DNA of 64,000 nucleotides from Alphaproteobacteria bacterium RIFCSPHIGHO2_01_FULL_41_14 (GTDB lineage Bacteria; Pseudomonadota; Alphaproteobacteria; UBA7879; UBA5542), in contig MEMF01000002.1 in NCBI GenBank assembly GCA_001767855.1, positions 681,493 through 745,492 on the forward strand, given 5' to 3'. Shown here one piece after another: positions 62,587-64,000 of the stretch (position 1 is its first letter; every line of letters starts with the position of its first letter). The notes beneath the pieces are model-generated. The model worked only from the letters and a program-made list of their open reading frames with translations. It was not told where the DNA came from and did no database searches. Position numbers and translations under genes: made by a program.

Positions 62587-64000
62587 CTATTCGACGGTGA
62601 CAGACTTTGCGAGATTTCTTGGTTGATCCACATCATTTCCTTCCAAGACCGCTGTCTTATAGGCCAACAACTGAATCGGAATGGTGTAGAGAATGGGGAG
62701 GAAAACTGAGGCCATTTCTGGCATCTCAAAACCGTCGTACACCTTCTTGGCAAAAGTTTTAACACAAGCAGCATCCCCAAACAATAAAACTTTCCCCTTC
62801 CGAGCAATGACTTCTTCTAAATTTGACTGATTTTTTTCTTTCAATTCATCAGGTGGTAACAAGAAAACGATGGGGGTATTTTCATCAATCAACGCAATGG
62901 GGCCATGCTTCAATTCACCGCTGGGTGCCCCCTCCGCATGCAAATAAGAAAGCTCTTTCATTTTCAAAGCGCCCTCCATGGCAATGGGATAGAACGCTCC
63001 ACGCCCAAGATACAGGATGCTTCTTTTTCCTTTTAAGAAATGGGCCGCCCGATCAATATCAGCTTGCCGATCTAAGAGCGCCTCCACATACGAGGGGATA
63101 TGACGCATATTTTTTATAAGATCCTGATAACCCTTTTTTTCCAAATGTCCCTTTTCTTTGGATAATACCAAAAAAAGACAAGACAAAACCATAAGCTGTG
63201 CCACAAATGCTTTTGTAGACGCCACCCCAATCTCAGGGCCTGCCAAAAGATTCAAAACATAATCAGATTCACGGGCGATCGAACTTTCCGGCACATTCAC
63301 GAGACTGAGGATCTTTTGACCCTTCGACCTGGCATATCGCAGAGCCGCTAATGTATCTGCTGTCTCGCCAGACTGAGAGAGCGCAATGGTGAGTCCCCCT
63401 GTAGGTAAAGGTGGTTGACGATACCGAAATTCAGAGGCAATTTCCACCCGCACCGGTAAAGACGCATGGCGCTCAATCCAGTTCTGTGCCACAAGACCCG
63501 CATAGTAAGATGTACCACACGCCACAATGGTGATGGCCGGCAGCGATGCCCACTCTATCTCGAAGGGAAGTCTGATTTCCTGACGCTCCGCCTCCACGTA
63601 CGTGTCGAGAATCTTTTTCACCACAGCGGGCTGCTCGTAAATCTCTTTCAACATATGGTGTGGGTACGCCCCTTTGTACCCGTGATCTTCCCGCACCGCG
63701 GAGAGAGTTTGAGGGCGTATCACAGCCTGATTACGGTGGTCGTAAATGTCATATCCCTCTTTGCGCACAACCGCCCAATCCCCTTCGTCTAAATAGACTA
63801 AGGTTTGGGTCAAAGCGGAGAGCGCCAAGGCATCAGACCCCACATACATCTCTCCTTTTCCAACACCTAAAGCCAGGGGGCTGCCCCGACGTCCACAAAT
63901 AATTAAATCATTGTGATTTCGGAAAATCATGACAAGGGCGAAAGCCCCTTCTAATTTCTCAAAAGAAAGGGAAGCTGCTTCTTGGGGAGTGCGGCCTACT
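62587..64000 (-). CDS. glmS: Glutamine-fructose-6-phosphate aminotransferase (C-terminal part)
   Basis: GlmS makes glucosamine 6-phosphate, the first step to peptidoglycan and LPS amino sugars. The window ends inside it. The end of the glutaminase domain (LEGAFALVMIF..., GSPLALGVG) is followed by two SIS domains: ACGTSYYAGLVA, SQSGETADTLAAL, EIGVASTKAFVAQ, GRGAFYPIAMEGALKMKELSYLHAEG, ELKHGPIALI, and the C-terminal NLAKSVTVE with the reactive Lys. The N-terminal Cys lies outside the window. Confidence 0.97.
   Translation of the reverse strand, partial: VGRTPQEAASLSFEKLEGAFALVMIFRNHNDLIICGRRGSPLALGVGKGEMYVGSDALALSALTQTLVYLDEGDWAVVRKEGYDIYDHRNQAVIRPQTLSAVREDHGYKGAYPHHMLKEIYEQPAVVKKILDTYVEAERQEIRLPFEIEWASLPAITIVACGTSYYAGLVAQNWIERHASLPVRVEIASEFRYRQPPLPTGGLTIALSQSGETADTLAALRYARSKGQKILSLVNVPESSIARESDYVLNLLAGPEIGVASTKAFVAQLMVLSCLFLVLSKEKGHLEKKGYQDLIKNMRHIPSYVEALLDRQADIDRAAHFLKGKRSILYLGRGAFYPIAMEGALKMKELSYLHAEGAPSGELKHGPIALIDENTPIVFLLPPDELKEKNQSNLEEVIARKGKVLLFGDAACVKTFAKKVYDGFEMPEMASVFLPILYTIPIQLLAYKTAVLEGNDVDQPRNLAKSVTVE

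Overview
The window is a gene-dense, mostly housekeeping stretch of an alphaproteobacterial chromosome of moderate GC content. Evidence for the class includes a short NDUFS4-type complex I accessory protein, the alphaproteobacterial forms of L33 and L36, a short-form ProS, IhfA and the mreBCD-mrdA-rodA cluster. Many exported proteins of unknown function, a papain-like protease, an exported leucine-rich-repeat protein, an exported glycosyltransferase-like protein and short palindromic intergenic repeats suggest a host-associated lineage, perhaps Holosporales or a relative. That placement is inference from gene content, not a phylogeny.

Layout: 0-1.7 kb holds the ihfA end, tRNA-Pro, cutA and rplM-rpsI. 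2-7.5 kb is the elongation and cell-shape operon mreB-mreC-mreD-mrdA-rodA. 7.5-14.4 kb holds csaA, a NUDIX hydrolase, dps, comEC, a class D beta-lactamase, a cysteine synthase-like gene and a D,D-carboxypeptidase. 14.5-17.2 kb is clpS-clpA. 17.3-25.1 kb mixes exported proteins (papain-like, transglutaminase-like, methyltransferase-like) with three tRNAs, rhlE and rpmG. 25.2-28 kb holds a zinc-ribbon protein followed by gmhA-hldE for LPS heptose. 28-32.2 kb holds exported unknowns, a flavoprotein and a RelE/RHH toxin-antitoxin pair.

32.2-36.6 kb is the fatty-acid operon fabD-fabG-acpP-fabF-mltG. Opposite it, 36.7-38 kb is rpsF-rpsR-rplI, preceded by a leader hairpin that fits the S6:S18 autoregulatory motif. 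38-39.1 kb is an overlapping pair of exported proteins, one with leucine-rich repeats. 39.5-41.4 kb holds a FabK/nitronate monooxygenase-type enzyme and ubiG. 41.4-41.9 kb has no intact gene but holds a strikingly structured minus-strand RNA candidate and the decayed tail of a short-chain dehydrogenase. 41.9-51.5 kb holds an ABC-F gene, then gmk-proS-lolC-lolD-dnaE and pgeF. 51.6-57.7 kb is a yejABEF peptide transporter. 57.7-64 kb holds kdsB, a nucleotide-sugar epimerase, a Cys-rich lipoprotein, exported unknowns, rpmJ and a partial glmS.

Envelope building is the main theme: peptidoglycan synthesis and editing (mrdA, rodA, dacF-like, mltG, pgeF, glmS), LPS core (gmhA, hldE, kdsB), fatty acids and lipoprotein export. 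The points most worth a second look are the multi-hairpin RNA at 41.4-41.56 kb, the S6:S18 leader, ClpS with substitutions in its N-degron pocket, PBP2 with KTS in place of KTG, three exported proteins sharing a signal-peptide junction, two apparently leaderless promoters, and an exported GT-B-like protein.
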